Notes under the pieces: generated by a model
The model's input: only the letters and a program-made list of their open reading frames with translations
The model's database searches: none
Told to the model about the DNA's origin: nothing
Translations under genes and position numbers: made by a program
NCBI RefSeq assembly: GCF_002994745.2
Contig: NC_037090.1
Location: 23,820,001 to 23,884,000 of the forward strand
Source of the DNA: Rosa chinensis
Lineage: Eukaryota > Streptophyta > Magnoliopsida > Rosales > Rosaceae
Reading direction: 5' to 3'
DNA: 64,000 bases
In this document: piece after piece, positions 51,144 through 63,327 of the stretch
Position numbering within the stretch: the first letter of the stretch is position 1
How the letters are laid out: every line of letters starts with the position of its first letter

Positions 51144-53005
51144 ATTGTATTGTAGTATTGTATCTATTGATCGGTTCAGGCAAGCTCTTTGTAGAGGCTT
51201 TATCGAGCCGTGATACTGTAAAACATTTGAGCTGCATTACATGGCAGAAAACTTGTTCTAAGCGGGTTACTGTGGACATAGATATTGGTGTTTTACTGTT
51301 CTGCTCTGTTATGTTCACAGTCAATGCCCTCCTGGTTTTACTGTATACACGTTTAGCTTCACTTGGGCAAAAATTTTATCAATCCTGATTACAGTTATTT
51401 TCTGCTTGTGGGTGATCTATAAAATTTCGTGACTTGTACTCCATATGCTACTCGTATGTTAGAAAGAATGTGATAATTTCTTCAAAGTACTGTGATGATT
51501 CAACCTAGCGAGTATCTATCTAAGAAGGGGAACTGTTATCATACTCGAAAAGTTAATCAACACTTGCCAAGCAGGCTGTTTTTAGAGTTGAAAGCGTGGA
51601 AGAGGTATCCTCATGGTTGTTGTGATCTGAAGTCGGCCTCAGATGAGGTTACAAAACTACCTCTCAACTTTTATTTGGTTCGTCCCCTTTTCCCTTTTTC
51701 CTTCCACCCAACTTTCCAGCTGGTTGCACAAGAGGGGAAAGACCTCAAGTCAAGCTGGTCAACGGAAAAATCTCATGAGATTTGTGAGGAAAGCAAAAAA
51801 GTGAAGTAAATGATAGATAGAGATGGTGTAAGGCAAGCTAAAACTAAAGCCATCAACGCGCAGTTGAACCTTTTAGCTGCTGGGAAAAGAAAAGCGTGGT
51901 TGTACCGCTAACGGGCCGGGAATGCAACATAATACTAAATTTTGCAAAGATTTTATATTTAATTAATAAATAAAGAAAAATATATGCATTGAAACATTAG
52001 ATCCTCCTCAGAGACCTCCGGAGGACCGTGGCTTGAGGCGGCTGCCTCACTTCACACCCCTTAATGTAGTACTTACTGACTTCAACAGGTCTGTTTAGCA
52101 TGATTTGGATTTTAGCTGCTTCTCTGCTTGCTTTTTCATTGTTCTGTTTGCTTAAGAGGAATTATTCAGTTGTTTGATGACAATTGAGTTTTGGTTTTTA
52201 TGTCATCCCTCTCATTTTGTGCTTTATTTTGCTTAGTAAAATTTTGTTATTAGTGAACAAAACAAAACAGTCCTCACTTTCCTACGTGCAAATGTGCAAT
52301 GCATTCCAGTGAAAAAACTTCCAAGTCCAGTCAGGCCAACAAGAAATCAACCAAATTAAAGAAACAGTATTTAAATTCAAAAGTTTTCTATTGACCTACT
52401 TTTGTTGTGTGAAAAGCAAATTAAAGTTATCGATATGAAATAAGCAATTAAAGTTCAGCACTGATATATATACTTTGTCGTGTGATCACGAGAATACTCT
52501 TTTTTTTTCCCCTCAAAAACAACACTGTTACCTTGTCATATAACCTTCCGGTCATCTTCCATCCCAAAAGTAAGGGTAAAATAATAGATCCATCAGTATG
52601 AATAGAAAGCAGGAGACTTGAAGTCAAGCCAATTAGTATAGATCTCTATATCATGGAGGCATTTTCCAATTCCACCTTTTAAAAGACATTGCGGTCAGTT
52701 CCATATCTTTTTGAAAGCAATACATAGGACGTGTTTTCTTGTCGTCAATTTTAAAGAGAAGACTTGAAAGTTATAGTCACGGAATAGCATTAATAGTTCC
52801 ACTTTCCTACCGTCTCGTTTTTCTTGGAAGTTGCCGATGGATAGAAAGGAGAGGACTTGAAAGTCAAGCTAATCACAGATCTTATGGACTCGTTTTCCGA
52901 TTCCATGACCTTACAAAGCAACCACCAGTCCACAACCATCACCAGTTTCCAATTATCACTTTCCCACAACACATTTGTGCCTGCATCTAAACCTTTGCTT
53001 AAAAC
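51144..53005. other. Spacer and upstream region of the second RLP
   Basis: 51144-51810 matches sequence after the intact RUB1 gene. 52605-52690 and 52800-53005 are promoter-like modules shared with those upstream of 43145. 51900-52600 has no recognised feature. Confidence 0.55.
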
Positions 53006-56000
53006 ATGCCAACTCTGTTGCTCCATTTCCTCCTTTTCTTAATCACTACCACTGTTACTAACCTCATCCCCGCAGTTCACAGCAACTGTATTGAAGCCCA
53101 GCAACAATCATTGCTCCATTTCAAACAAAGTCTTGAATTTGATTCTTCCGAATCCTCCAAGCTTATCACATGGAATTCGAGCACCGAATGCTGTGCTTGG
53201 CTCGGTGTCACTTGCAGCACTATTGGGAGTGTTGTTGGTCTTGACATCAGCAACGAGTCTATCTCATGCAGCATTGACAATTCAAGCAGTCTCTTTCAAC
53301 TTCAACATCTTCAGAGCCTCAATTTGGCCGATAACAACTTCAAAAGCTCTTCAATTCCATCTGCAATTGGAAAGCTTACAGAGTTGAGGTATCTGAATTT
53401 AAGTGATGCTTTTTTTTCTGGGGTTATTCCCATTGAGATTTCACGCTTAACAAGGCTGATAACTCTTGATCTCTCTAGTAATTCCTACCCCTCTTTTGCT
53501 GAGAACCAGAATTTAAGCATGCTAATTCAGAACCTCACAGAGCTTACAGAGTTATATCTTGATTCAGTAGTGCTATCAGGACAAGGGAGTGACTGGTGCG
53601 AAGCCATATCATCTTCGCTGCCAAATCTGAGGGTGTTGAGCTTGTCCGGTTGTCGTCTTTCAGGCCCTATATGTGACTCCCTTGCAAAGCTTCAATCTCT
53701 GCAGGAGATTGACTTGTCACTTAATCAACTCAATGGGAGTATTCCTTCATCTGTTGTTTCTCTTCCCAAACTGGAAAGATTAACACTCTCCCACAATCGG
53801 TTCTCGGGTCAAGTCCCTGAATTTTCCAATACCTCTTCGCCCTTATTTGACACCCTTTATTTGGAAAACAACAATTTGGAAGGACAAATACCAACATCTA
53901 TCTTCAATCTTCACGGGCTTCTGTTTCTCAATCTTTCTTCAAACAACTTCAGTGGCTTCCCTTTTAATGGTCCACGGCTGCCCAGAAATCTATCATCGGT
54001 TAATCTTTCCAACAATAGCATGTTGTTTGATTACAATGGCAGTAAATCCTCCTTCCTTCAGATTCGCCACTTGATATTGGCTTCTAACAAGTTGAGAGCA
54101 TTCCCAGATTTCTTGAGAAATCAGTCCATATTATACCACTTGGACCTTTCAAACAACCAGATTTAAGGCATGATACCTAATTGGATTTTGAGTCTCAAAA
54201 CTCTTAATTCCCTTGATCTTTCTGGCAACTCCTTGGCAAGTCTTGAAGCTCCTCTTCCTAATTCCACTTCTGCTTTATCTTCTCTGGACCTTCATTCCAA
54301 CAAGCTTCAAGGTGAGGTACCTAATTGGATTTTCAGTCTCAAATCTCTCAATTCCCTTGATCTTTCTGGCAACTCCTTGGCAAGTCTTGAAGCTCCTCTT
54401 CCTAATTCCACTTCTGCTTTATCTTCTCTGGACCTTCATTCCAACAAGCTTCAAGGTGAGGTACCTAATTGGATTTTCAGTCTCAAATCTCTCAATTCCC
54501 TTGATCTTTCTGGCAACTCCTTGGCAAGTCTTGAAGCTCCTCTTCCTAATTCCACTTCTGCTTTATCTTCTCTGAACTTTCATTCCAACAAGCTTCAATC
54601 CCATTTAACCTACTTGGACCTCTCGGGCAACCAGATTCAAGGACAGATACCCAATTGGATTTGGATTTTTGATTCTCTTCAAGAACTAAATCTTTCTTGT
54701 AACTCCTTGGAAAGTTTAGAAGCTCCTCTACTTAATTCTAGCTATGTTCTGTCATCGATTGATCTTCATTCAAACCAGCTTCAGGGACATTTCCCCTTGT
54801 TCTTAAGTAGTAGTTATCTAGATTATTCAAGAAATAATTTCAGCTCTAGTATACCGACTGACATTGGTGACTTCATTTCTGGGTCTTACCTTTCTCTTTC
54901 AAGCAATAACTTTCACGGAGCCATTCCAAAATCAATATGCAATACAAGGGGTAATGTTCTTGATCTGTCCAATAATTCCTTGAGTGGAAACATTCCCCAA
55001 TGCTTGACTCAATCACTTTCACATGTGGTCATTGATTTGAGAAGAAACAACCTGAGTGGCACAATTCCTGATAATTTTCTCAAGGGTTGCAATCTACAAA
55101 CTCTAGACCTCAGTAACAATCAGATACAAGGCAAGTTTCCAAAATCTCTTGTCAACTGCTCAAAGTTAGAGGTTTCAAACATTGGAAACAATAACATAGC
55201 TGATACTTTTCCATGCTTTTTAATGAGCTTAACCACATTGTGTGTCCTTGTTTTGCGGACCAACAAGTTTTATGGAAGCATTGGATGTCCCAAGACCAAT
55301 GGCACATGGCCTGTGCTTCAAATAATAGATTTAGCTCACAACAATTTCAGTGGTGATATGCCAGGAAGATTGTCTCTAACATGGCAGGCTATGGTGTCTA
55401 ATAAGGATGATTCTCCAACTAACCTTGGATTTTCTTCTGGATTTTCTTCTAATCACCGGTGCAAGAATAATCCAACTCTTAGAGAATGTTATTCGTATGG
55501 TGGAGAAACATATAATAGAGAAACATATATTGACTTTTATTATAGAGATACAATTACAACTATCATCAAAGGTTTAGAATTGGATGTGGTTAAGATTTTA
55601 ACTATATTCACCTTGATTGACTACTCCTCCAACAAGTTCAACGGATCAATACCTGAGGAAATTGGAGAGTTGAAATCACTACATGTTCTCAACTTATCCG
55701 GTAATGCTTTCACCGGAAAAATCCCATCATCATTTGGTAAGATGCGGCAATTGGAGTCCTTAGATCTCTCAAAGAACCACTTGAGCGGCCAAATTCCCCC
55801 CGAGTTTGCAAATCTCAATTTCCTTTCGCACTTGAATGTCTCATATAATCAATTGACGGGAAGGATCCCAACCAACACTCAGTTTTCGACATTTCCAAGT
55901 ACCTCCTTTGAGGGTAATAAAGGATTATGGGGGCCTCCTCTGACATCGGATGTAGTATTGCCGCCACCAATTTTAAATGGAAGCTCAAGTGATCCGAATT

Positions 56001-56209
56001 CTGGAGATGAGATTGATTGGGATGTTATCTGTGTTGAAATTGGATTTACATGTGGGTTTGGAATTGTCATTGGGTCACTTTTGTTTTGCAAAAGATGGAG
56101 GAAATGGTATTACAGAGCTATGTGTAGTATTCTTTTCAAGATATTCCCTCAGTTGGAGCAGAGATTTGGTAATCATAGAAGACACGTCTACGTAAACACA
56201 AGGCGTTGA
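53006..56209 (+). pseudogene. LRR receptor-like protein, second copy, split by one nonsense codon
   Basis: The layout equals the gene at 43145: signal peptide MPTLLLHFLLFLITTTVTNL, Cys cap (NCIEAQQQSLLHFK ... STECCAWLGVTC), LRRs, island (about 55380-55570), last LRRs, membrane helix (GFTCGFGIVIGSLLF) and basic tail. A TAA at 54164-54166 follows LDLSNNQI, where the family has Gln. The same frame resumes at once and runs 679 residues from Met at 54170 to the end. Translation would give a 386-residue secreted LRR fragment unless the stop is read through. The C-terminal part has no signal peptide of its own. A 144-bp block is repeated three times just after the stop. An assembly or allele difference at the one base is possible. 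Confidence 0.9.
54173..54604 (+). repeat. 144-bp LRR block, three tandem copies
   Basis: Starts at 54173, 54317 and 54461; exact period 144 bp (48 codons, about two LRRs). The unit reads VPNWIFSLKSLNSLDLSGNS, then LASLEAPLPN and LHSNKLQGE. The copies are almost identical in DNA, so the expansion is recent. It keeps frame. Confidence 0.95.
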
Positions 56210-56380
56210 ATTGGTTCGAATGTAGTTGGACTCTATAATGCCTGAGCCTCACTTGGGCGTCTTTTCGTTGTTATCACCACATCTAGTCGTTGTTGTTACT
56301 GCTGTTTTTGTTTTTTGTTTTTTATTTTTTATTTTTTACCTAGTACTATAAATGTTGTGTAGTGTAGCATATCGTTGTGC

Positions 56381-56588
56381 TAGTCGTTTATGTAATATGG
56401 TTATTGTAATATATTAACTTTGTGTGACTTTTGTTTGGATTAATAGGTTAATAGGTAAGACGCATAGCTATGTGTTGGATATAATAGTCGTTTATGTAAT
56501 ATGGTTATTGTAATATATTAACTTTGTGTGACTTTTGTTTGGATTAATAGGTTAATAGGTAAGACGCATAGCTATGTGTTGGATATAA
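56381..56588. repeat. Perfect-looking 104-bp tandem duplication
   Basis: TAGTCGTTTATGTAATATGG starts at 56381 and again at 56485, and the following 104 bases repeat without a difference that I can see. It lies in the 3' flank of the second RLP. Confidence 0.9.
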
Positions 56589-56631
56589 GCTGCGGTTCAT
56601 TCCGTAAAATTTGAAGAATATAAATTCCATC

Positions 56632-56760
56632 TTTTTTTTTTAGGGGAATATTCATTAATATTCACACGACTATACAAAGTCAGCACCAGGATATTACATA
56701 CACCAAAGCATAAGCTCCCGAAGCACAATAAACGATGCTTTTGCCTTTTCGGCTTAATTG
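56632..56760 (-). mobile_element. Possible LINE/retroposon 3' tail
   Basis: A T run (A run on the minus strand) is followed by TAGGGGAATATTCATTAATA, resembling the antisense end of plant non-LTR elements. Further sequence has no domain that I recognise. Confidence 0.35.
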
Positions 56761-57831
56761 GAATCAAATCCCTAGCAAATAATTCTCATTCTAGAACTTC
56801 CTTGCACATTTGATAAAATGACTACTACAGACTAACAAAATCTTGATCAAAATAAAACTACATAATCCAACAAATCAACCAGTACATCCACCTAAGACCA
56901 CAATTAGTATACTTCCATACTGGCCACTAGGCTGAACTTGCCACACATGTAACTTCACAAAGGTCAAGGTATAACAAAACATATAAAGTGCACGGCTGAG
57001 CCGAAACCCACTAAATCCACCAGTAAAGGTAAGGCCTTATTAAAAATAAATTGATTAAAATCAGCTCTTAAAACAAAACCCTAGCACAACTTAGTCTGGC
57101 CCAAAGATGGCCCAACCTAGAGCCTAAACTCAACCAAGGCAGAACTACACACCACAAAATCAAACAGTAGTAAAGAAACAGCCTTGAGCCGTCGACATCG
57201 ACATCCCACCCCGATGTTATTTTGATTGATAGTTAACAATTGAATTCCTAGAAAAAATGTTAGTGCATGAATTTACGTTATTTTGACTGAAAGTTAACAA
57301 TTGAATTCCTAGAAACAATGCAAGTGCATGATTTACATTGTCATATGTTGGGAAAATATTAATTAATCTGTCAATTTTAAAGGGTTGAAAAGCTATCAAT
57401 CATGAAACACTAAACTAGATAGCCTGCCTGCGCGATACTGCGAGTTTGTGGCTTTTTTTCCTGAATATTATATACAATTGAGTAGGAACCACAATTTAAG
57501 AAATGTTAACCAAATATGTTATTGTTTTACATATTATAAAAGCTGGTATCATTCTGCAATATAACTTATAGATGCAAAGCCATATTGTAAAAGTAAAGCA
57601 ACTGTCTTGAAGAATAACAAAGTATGCACTTTGGTAGAAGCAATACCTAGTTTGGATGTAGGTTCCTAGAAGCCTGCCTACTTAACACCGGAAAGGGATG
57701 ACCCTCAGTTGTAAAAACATAATTTTGTTCAACGTACCAAAAACGAATCGTTGAACAGAAGCACCTACATAAACACAAAATTGCAGACAAATGTTCAAGT
57801 GCAACATTTTAGGGTTGAGACAGGGTTCTTT
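56761..57831. other. Non-coding; 61-bp duplication at 57216-57337
   Basis: GTTATTTTGA...AACAATTGAATTCCTAGAAA occurs twice with period 61 bp, with a few differences. Nothing else was identified. Confidence 0.5.
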
Positions 57832-58195
57832 CTAGTAGGGAAACAACCCTCTTGTCTCAGCAACTAAATCAGAATAGTTCAGATAAATGGAGCAACTACT
57901 TGCATTCTCCATCTCAATGTGCTCAAAACCAGTAGCTCCATTCTTTGAATAGTTATAGCCTCGAATACATATTCTGACCTGGCCACCTGTGTGAAAGCTC
58001 AAATCTTTAGGACTCGAAACAACTAAATTAGAAGTTTAAGAAACATCAAATTAAAATGAGACCAAAGCCTGACCTGTAAATCAAGGGAGAGTGGGACATT
58101 AATCTCCTCCATTTTGGCCACAAGGGGCAAACATGCCATAGCCAACTATTGCATAGTCCAAACTTTGCCATTCTGCATACTGGTTTATGCAGAAA
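57832..58195 (-). pseudogene. Last exons of an unrecognised gene, frameshifted
   Basis: On the minus strand, exon-like 58195-58080 reads AEWQSLDYAIVGYGMFAPCG, then a one-base shift, then INVPLSLDLQ and a splice donor. The last exon (about 58031-57832) reads [20 protein letters not shown], then [20 protein letters not shown] and YSDLVAETRGLFPY with a stop. Codon structure and borders look real, but I do not recognise the family. The shift in the first exon makes it a pseudogene or a sequencing error. Confidence 0.45.
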
Positions 58196-59089
58196 TCAAT
58201 AAATGCAATCAGCAATGGACTTTGATGCAATAAAGTAGACAATATACTAAATCAGTCCTCCTATTCCCACTTACAGGTATTTTCAAAGGCCAAAAGGAAG
58301 TGATCCAAGTAGCTTACAGATAGATATTGACACAGAGGTCCAAAGCTGAAATGGGCATTTGACTATCAAACAGTGTAACCAATTCATCAATAACTTGTAA
58401 TCAAACAAAAGATTGAATAGAGACGGTTCATAAGAAAACAGAAGAAAATAAAAGCCAACGCGAAAATGAAGTCAGAATTTGCTAGCTGGGTGGCTCTGGT
58501 CCTTGGCGTTTACAGCTTATAACAGGGTAGAGTGTAAAACAAATCAGATATCCAATTTGCTTTGGCCCCAAAAGTGAAACAGAAGAGATTCTCCACCAAA
58601 CCAAAATAAGATTATGGGATTACATACAAACAAAAGACAAATCCAACCCATTACCATCAAACTTCCCTCAAACATAAGAAGATACAATTTTAGATTCTTC
58701 TGCAAAATAGCCTCCAAATTCTTTGAATCCCAAAAATAGTGCAAAGATCAATACTCTTGACCAGAGAGTAGGACATGAAAATAAAATAACTACTTCTTTA
58801 CAGAATTGACCCAAACAAAAAAAAAAAAAACGTTCTTCATAGGGCAGTCCTAAACTCAAAGACAGAGTTTCTAAAGTAATAAACATGAGAGACACAGCAA
58901 TACTATATACTGAATTTGCTTCAATTTGAAACTTCAGCTCTATCTCTATATGGCTGATAAATGACAGAGAAAAGAAACATGCAATGTTTGAATAAATGGT
59001 AAAATTTCAGGACAACTTTACTATTTATTGCTTTCACCATTGTTACTGGAATTAGATAGAAATGGTATAACATAAAATTTAAAAGATAC

Positions 59090-59310
59090 CAGGAATCCAA
59101 TGGCTTGCCTAATATGCTCGAGTTCATCCCAAGCTGAACCTGCATACTGCATTTTCGTTGTCAGTAAGAGTTTACAATACAATAAGGCAAGGTAGAGATA
59201 GTTTCAAGGTACCATCTGTTGCTTCATTGCACCAATGCTCTAACTTAGCCAAACCAGCTCTTATATATTCCCTATTACTAAACGAACAGCACTCCCGTCG
59301 TAATAGAAGG
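59090..59310 (-). pseudogene. Myosin XI tail (dilute domain) exon fragments
   Basis: Exon 59310-59213 on the minus strand reads [20 protein letters not shown], then [12 protein letters not shown] with a GT donor. The next piece (about 59144-59090) reads GSAWDELEHIRQAIGFL with a donor. These are hallmark blocks of the plant myosin XI globular tail. The phase between the two does not join cleanly, and no motor domain or other tail exons are found nearby. Confidence 0.75.
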
Positions 59311-60301
59311 CTACAGAGAGATAATATATGAAGAATAATAACAAATAAATGTATTTGTATTAAACAATATACCAATCAAGGATAACCTCAAGTATGAGCA
59401 TAGACTTGATACCTGTTGAATAACTGAACATTGGGGAAGGAGAATATATGTGTGAACTCCTTTCAAACTGAAGATGGAGGTACTTGGAATAAGGAACAAA
59501 AAATGTGTGTGTGAGACTGTGTAAGAGTCCCATGATATCCTGAAGCTTCATGAGCTATTACTGATGTAAAGGCAGATACTGAGATAAACTAACATGTTCA
59601 AACGTGGCCATTGACCCATGGCAGGTTATAAGCAAAACCCATGGCAGGTTATATCCACAATCAATGTGGTGAAATTCTTCATTTCATTCTGCCAAAAACA
59701 CAAAAAAATATTGTTAACTACATAGGTTGAAGACTTTAAATTAAATTAGGTAAAGTAAAAGTGATCTCAATTACCATGAAAACATCGTTTGCTATTAAGT
59801 GACAACATTTATACATTTACTTCTCTAAAACGTGCATCAAACATGGCCAAAAACAACCTTACTCAATCAACAATATGCATTAACCAAATTCTAGGCAATT
59901 TATCATCAACTGAACCTACTCTGATCAATTTACTCATTCCATTCTAATACCTGGATTACACTTAAAATATTGATTGGGTTTTGCAGCCACAGAAAATCAT
60001 AGCAGTATTCCCACACATTTTAAAGACAAACCAGATGTCATTATCGCAACAACCTTCTTTCAGATTTGTGGCAAAGCGGAGACAGACGACCGCGGTCCCA
60101 ACCTTACCATCACCGAAGGGGTACTAATCAATGAACCCCCGAAACCAACTTTCTTTTCAACAACTATAAGCTGTAAGTTACGGTTAGATACTGAGGCTTT
60201 TCACCCAAGAGTTCTTGCCAGCCTTATAAATGAAAGCTGGAATACGAATCAATAATGAAAGTCGTATGCCATACGTTAGAAGCCATAGACTTTTCTTTCT
60301 T

Positions 60302-60363
60302 TGAAAGCTAGAATATAACAATTAAAATACGTTGAAAGCTAGAATATAACAATTAAAATACGT
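60302..60363. repeat. 31-bp direct duplication
   Basis: TGAAAGCTAGAATATAACAA plus 11 more bases is repeated once exactly. Confidence 0.85.
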
Positions 60364-60674
60364 TTTCGAAATAAACAGGAAGACATCCAAGTAATTCCCA
60401 AAGACTCTTAACGATATATCCTGCAATTGCACAAGACAAAACCATGTTAAGTTTATGAACGCAAAGAATTAGCCGCACACAATGTGATAATTAATGATCA
60501 ACCGATATTTTTTCTATAAGTAGATTTTGATTGATGAATGCTCTTTGTTCTTTGTAAGTTCGTAACGAATAATATTCCATGATCAATCAAATATACTGTT
60601 AAAATTAACTGAGTAACCACTAACCAGCATGATTCAGATTGGATTAAAAAAAGAAACTAAAAGTATTGATGATT

Positions 60675-60830
60675 ACTTGTGATCCATCCCAAAGCTGACC
60701 CCAGTAGACACTTTCAAATCCTCCTCCTCCAAGTTTGTTGTCATAATTAAAGTTGTTTGTCATAATTACTTGTGATCCTCCATGTTGGCTGCTTCTTTCC
60801 TCTTTGTTTTCTGTGCATCAGATTCCATTC
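60675..60830 (-). pseudogene. PTI1-like receptor-like cytoplasmic kinase, N-terminal fragment
   Basis: The minus strand reads RKQRGKKQPTWR and then, in another frame, NNFNYDNKLGGGGFESVYWG and QLWDGSQ, the start of the kinase domain with the Gly-rich loop. The family usually reads GEGGFGSVYWGQLWDGSQ. The link segment between the two parts (normally FSLKELHSAT) is lost and Gly-loop residues are changed. Nothing of the rest of the kinase follows. Confidence 0.7.
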
Positions 60831-62149
60831 AATCAAAACATGAGGTACATAGTATTAAAATAGAATTTTTTGAATGAATAAGCAAATTTCTAAAGAAGAA
60901 AATATTATTGCTAATAGCAGACAAACAGCAGCACTGAAGGCAATCAAAGACCAAGAAACGAAATACCAAATGGGAAAAGTTCAAGACACTTTTCTTGCTT
61001 GCTGGAGAGTTATACAAAATGGAATAAAAAAGATGAATTGCCTGTTGAATTAAATTCCATATATAATTTATCCTCAAATTCTCAACCTTTAAACTAAATT
61101 CAGAACTTATATGATGAGACTAAACCAATCAAAATCAAAAACCCATTTAACCCAACACCAAATTGAAATCACATTCAAACTAAATCCCACACTCCATCAA
61201 AACAAAAGCCAAAAAAAGAAGACATGAAATTTACCTCGTCATTCCCATCGTTGCTTCCGAAACTGATTAATATTCAACACCTAAAAAAATAAAAACAAAA
61301 CAAATCAAAACCAATGATTTAAGCTTAAACATTAAGTTCATACAATCAAACATCATTCAGATGATCCCAAAAACCATGCAATTACCGCAAACCCAAAAAC
61401 TCCAGGAAAAATAATGGTTTGCAGATGATAACACAAACGAAAGTTATGAACTTTGCATTAAAAATGTACCCGATGATGAAAAAGCTGCTAATTTGGGAAC
61501 CGAAATGGGTGAATGGTTCATATGAACTTGGGTACTGTTCTTATGACAAGTGTTCATCCATAGTAAGGTTCCTTTCTCACAGTCCTTCGCGATCAAGCAA
61601 AGACCTTTCAATGCTGAATCTATAGTAAGGTTCTGAATGGGAGGAACTAAAGAGAACTGCTTTCGGTTTTTGCATCGCCTTGCAGCTTACCCACGCTGTC
61701 TTTCCTCTTCGCAATCAATCGAACTTGATTTAGCAATCCAAACAGAAAGAACTGTTGTCAATTAAGGATGAGAGCATGCAGGAGGCAGCGATGGAAGAGA
61801 CCAGAAACAGAAGGAAACTGCAAAATCGTAAAGGTCCTGTTAATAAGAAGAGGAAGGTGAGCTTCAGTATGGTTAACTAGTCACGAAGCCCGAGCATTTC
61901 TGCGGATTTATTTTCTTCTGCATTTTATCTTTACCCAGCATCAAGAGCTAAGGATTAAAATATTGATAATGAAATTTGGTAATACCCTGCTTTAGGAATT
62001 TTGATAATGAAATTTGACCAGGCTAAGGATTAAAATATTGGTTTTTACATGTCCCAATAGATTTTACAAAACAGAAATATTTGAAATATCAGAAACATTC
62101 TGTAAAATATATCTTTTTTTGAAGATGTCAATTTAGATTTATATGTAAA
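60831..62149. other. Non-coding, nothing firmly recognised
   Basis: A minus-strand piece ending at an AACGATGGGAATGACGAG/GTAAAT donor near 61235 could be a leader exon of the kinase relic. A short direct repeat (GAATTTTGATAATGAAATTTG type) lies near 61960-62020. Confidence 0.35.
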
Positions 62150-62388
62150 TCTATATTATTATTAAGAGAAGAGAGCTTGTTTTCTAAAATTGAAATTTTT
62201 ACCAATTTAAACTTTATTTATTAAAAAATTATAAAATATAATTAATTAATTAATAGGGATAATATGGTAAATTGTATAATAGGAAATGAAAGAATAAAAA
62301 AAAATATAGAAAATGTGGTAGTTGTACGAGAAGTTTCTCCACTACCTTTAACTTCTCTCCACACACATAGTAGGTGGATTATGCTAGT
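62150..62388 (+). mobile_element. Helitron-like short non-autonomous element
   Basis: The 5' end TCTATATTATTATTAAGAGA follows an A. The 3' end CTAGT at 62384-62388 is preceded by a small hairpin (TCCAC ... GTGGA, 62368-62379 region). These are Helitron marks, but the base after CTAGT is A, where T is expected. Confidence 0.38.
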
Positions 62389-62815
62389 ATATATGAATGT
62401 TAACTTCATCTACATCCAAAAAGAGATCATACGTAGTTGAAAAGTTGCTCTTTGGTCTACAAAAATACAATAATCAAACAAATACATATGACCTATATAG
62501 TACGAATTATAGTGATGAACATGATAGTTAGAGATCTCTTTGAAGTTGCCGACTTTTTCTCTTATAAGGGGATAATAAGGATAAATCCAACTGGATGACT
62601 GATCATGCACATCTTCATATTGACTAAATCCATAAGTGTCATAACCAAATTGATTGTTGCCTTCATGAGATTCATTTGAGGTCCTCTGTGCCTAAACTGC
62701 TAGAGTCAAAACTTAAGGCAATTGAAGAAACATTAAATGGCCGGGATACTTTAATCATCAGTTGCACTCTAATCCTCCTCCCATAAACAATCTTCTTTTG
62801 AGCACCATGACCAGC

Positions 62816-63040
62816 TGTCCTCCTCACTCGAATTTCCCTCAAGGGGAATATTCCTCACTCATATTCGTTTTGAGGAGATTTCTCCTCATCCATATCCGCC
62901 TTGAAGAGATCTCTCCTCACATAGGTTTACATTTAGGGAATTACTTCTCACCTAGATTTGCCTTGAGAGTATTTCTCCTCACCCAGATTCACCTTGAGGG
63001 AATTTTGCTTCTCCCATAATCTGCCTTAGAAGTGTCATTT
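62816..63040. repeat. Degenerate repeat of about 40 bp (CTCCTCAC ... CCTTGAGG)
   Basis: Five to six irregular units share CTCCTCACYCA, ATTCG/ATTTGCC and TTGAGGGAAT cores. It is similar in style (GAGGA and CTTGAGG words) to 36778-37000. Confidence 0.55.
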
Positions 63041-63327
63041 CGAGATATTTTTTCTACACAGGTTAATTTGCCTCTTTATTAGGCCATATCCTATCTAGAG
63101 ACCATTAATTTTACACCTCCATATAACCTCCATATCCTTAATATATGTTTCTCTGTTAATAACTGAGTTTTTTATTCTATTTTTTGTTTTTTCTTTCAGA
63201 TTTTACAGATATTTTTTTATTTTGTTGCAATATATCCTGAATATCTTATATATCAAAGATATTTGATGATATCAGAGAAATTTCGCAAAAACGGTGGAAG
63301 ATAAGATATTTTCCTCCAATGATATTT

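Noticed and set aside
57405..57450. Possible Helitron 3' end (ACTAG next to a GC-rich stretch) for the fragment mosaic
   Set aside because: No convincing hairpin could be drawn and no matching 5' end was found.
59974..60255. Plus-strand 93-codon frame
   Set aside because: Opposite to the fragment mosaic, no motif; likely chance.
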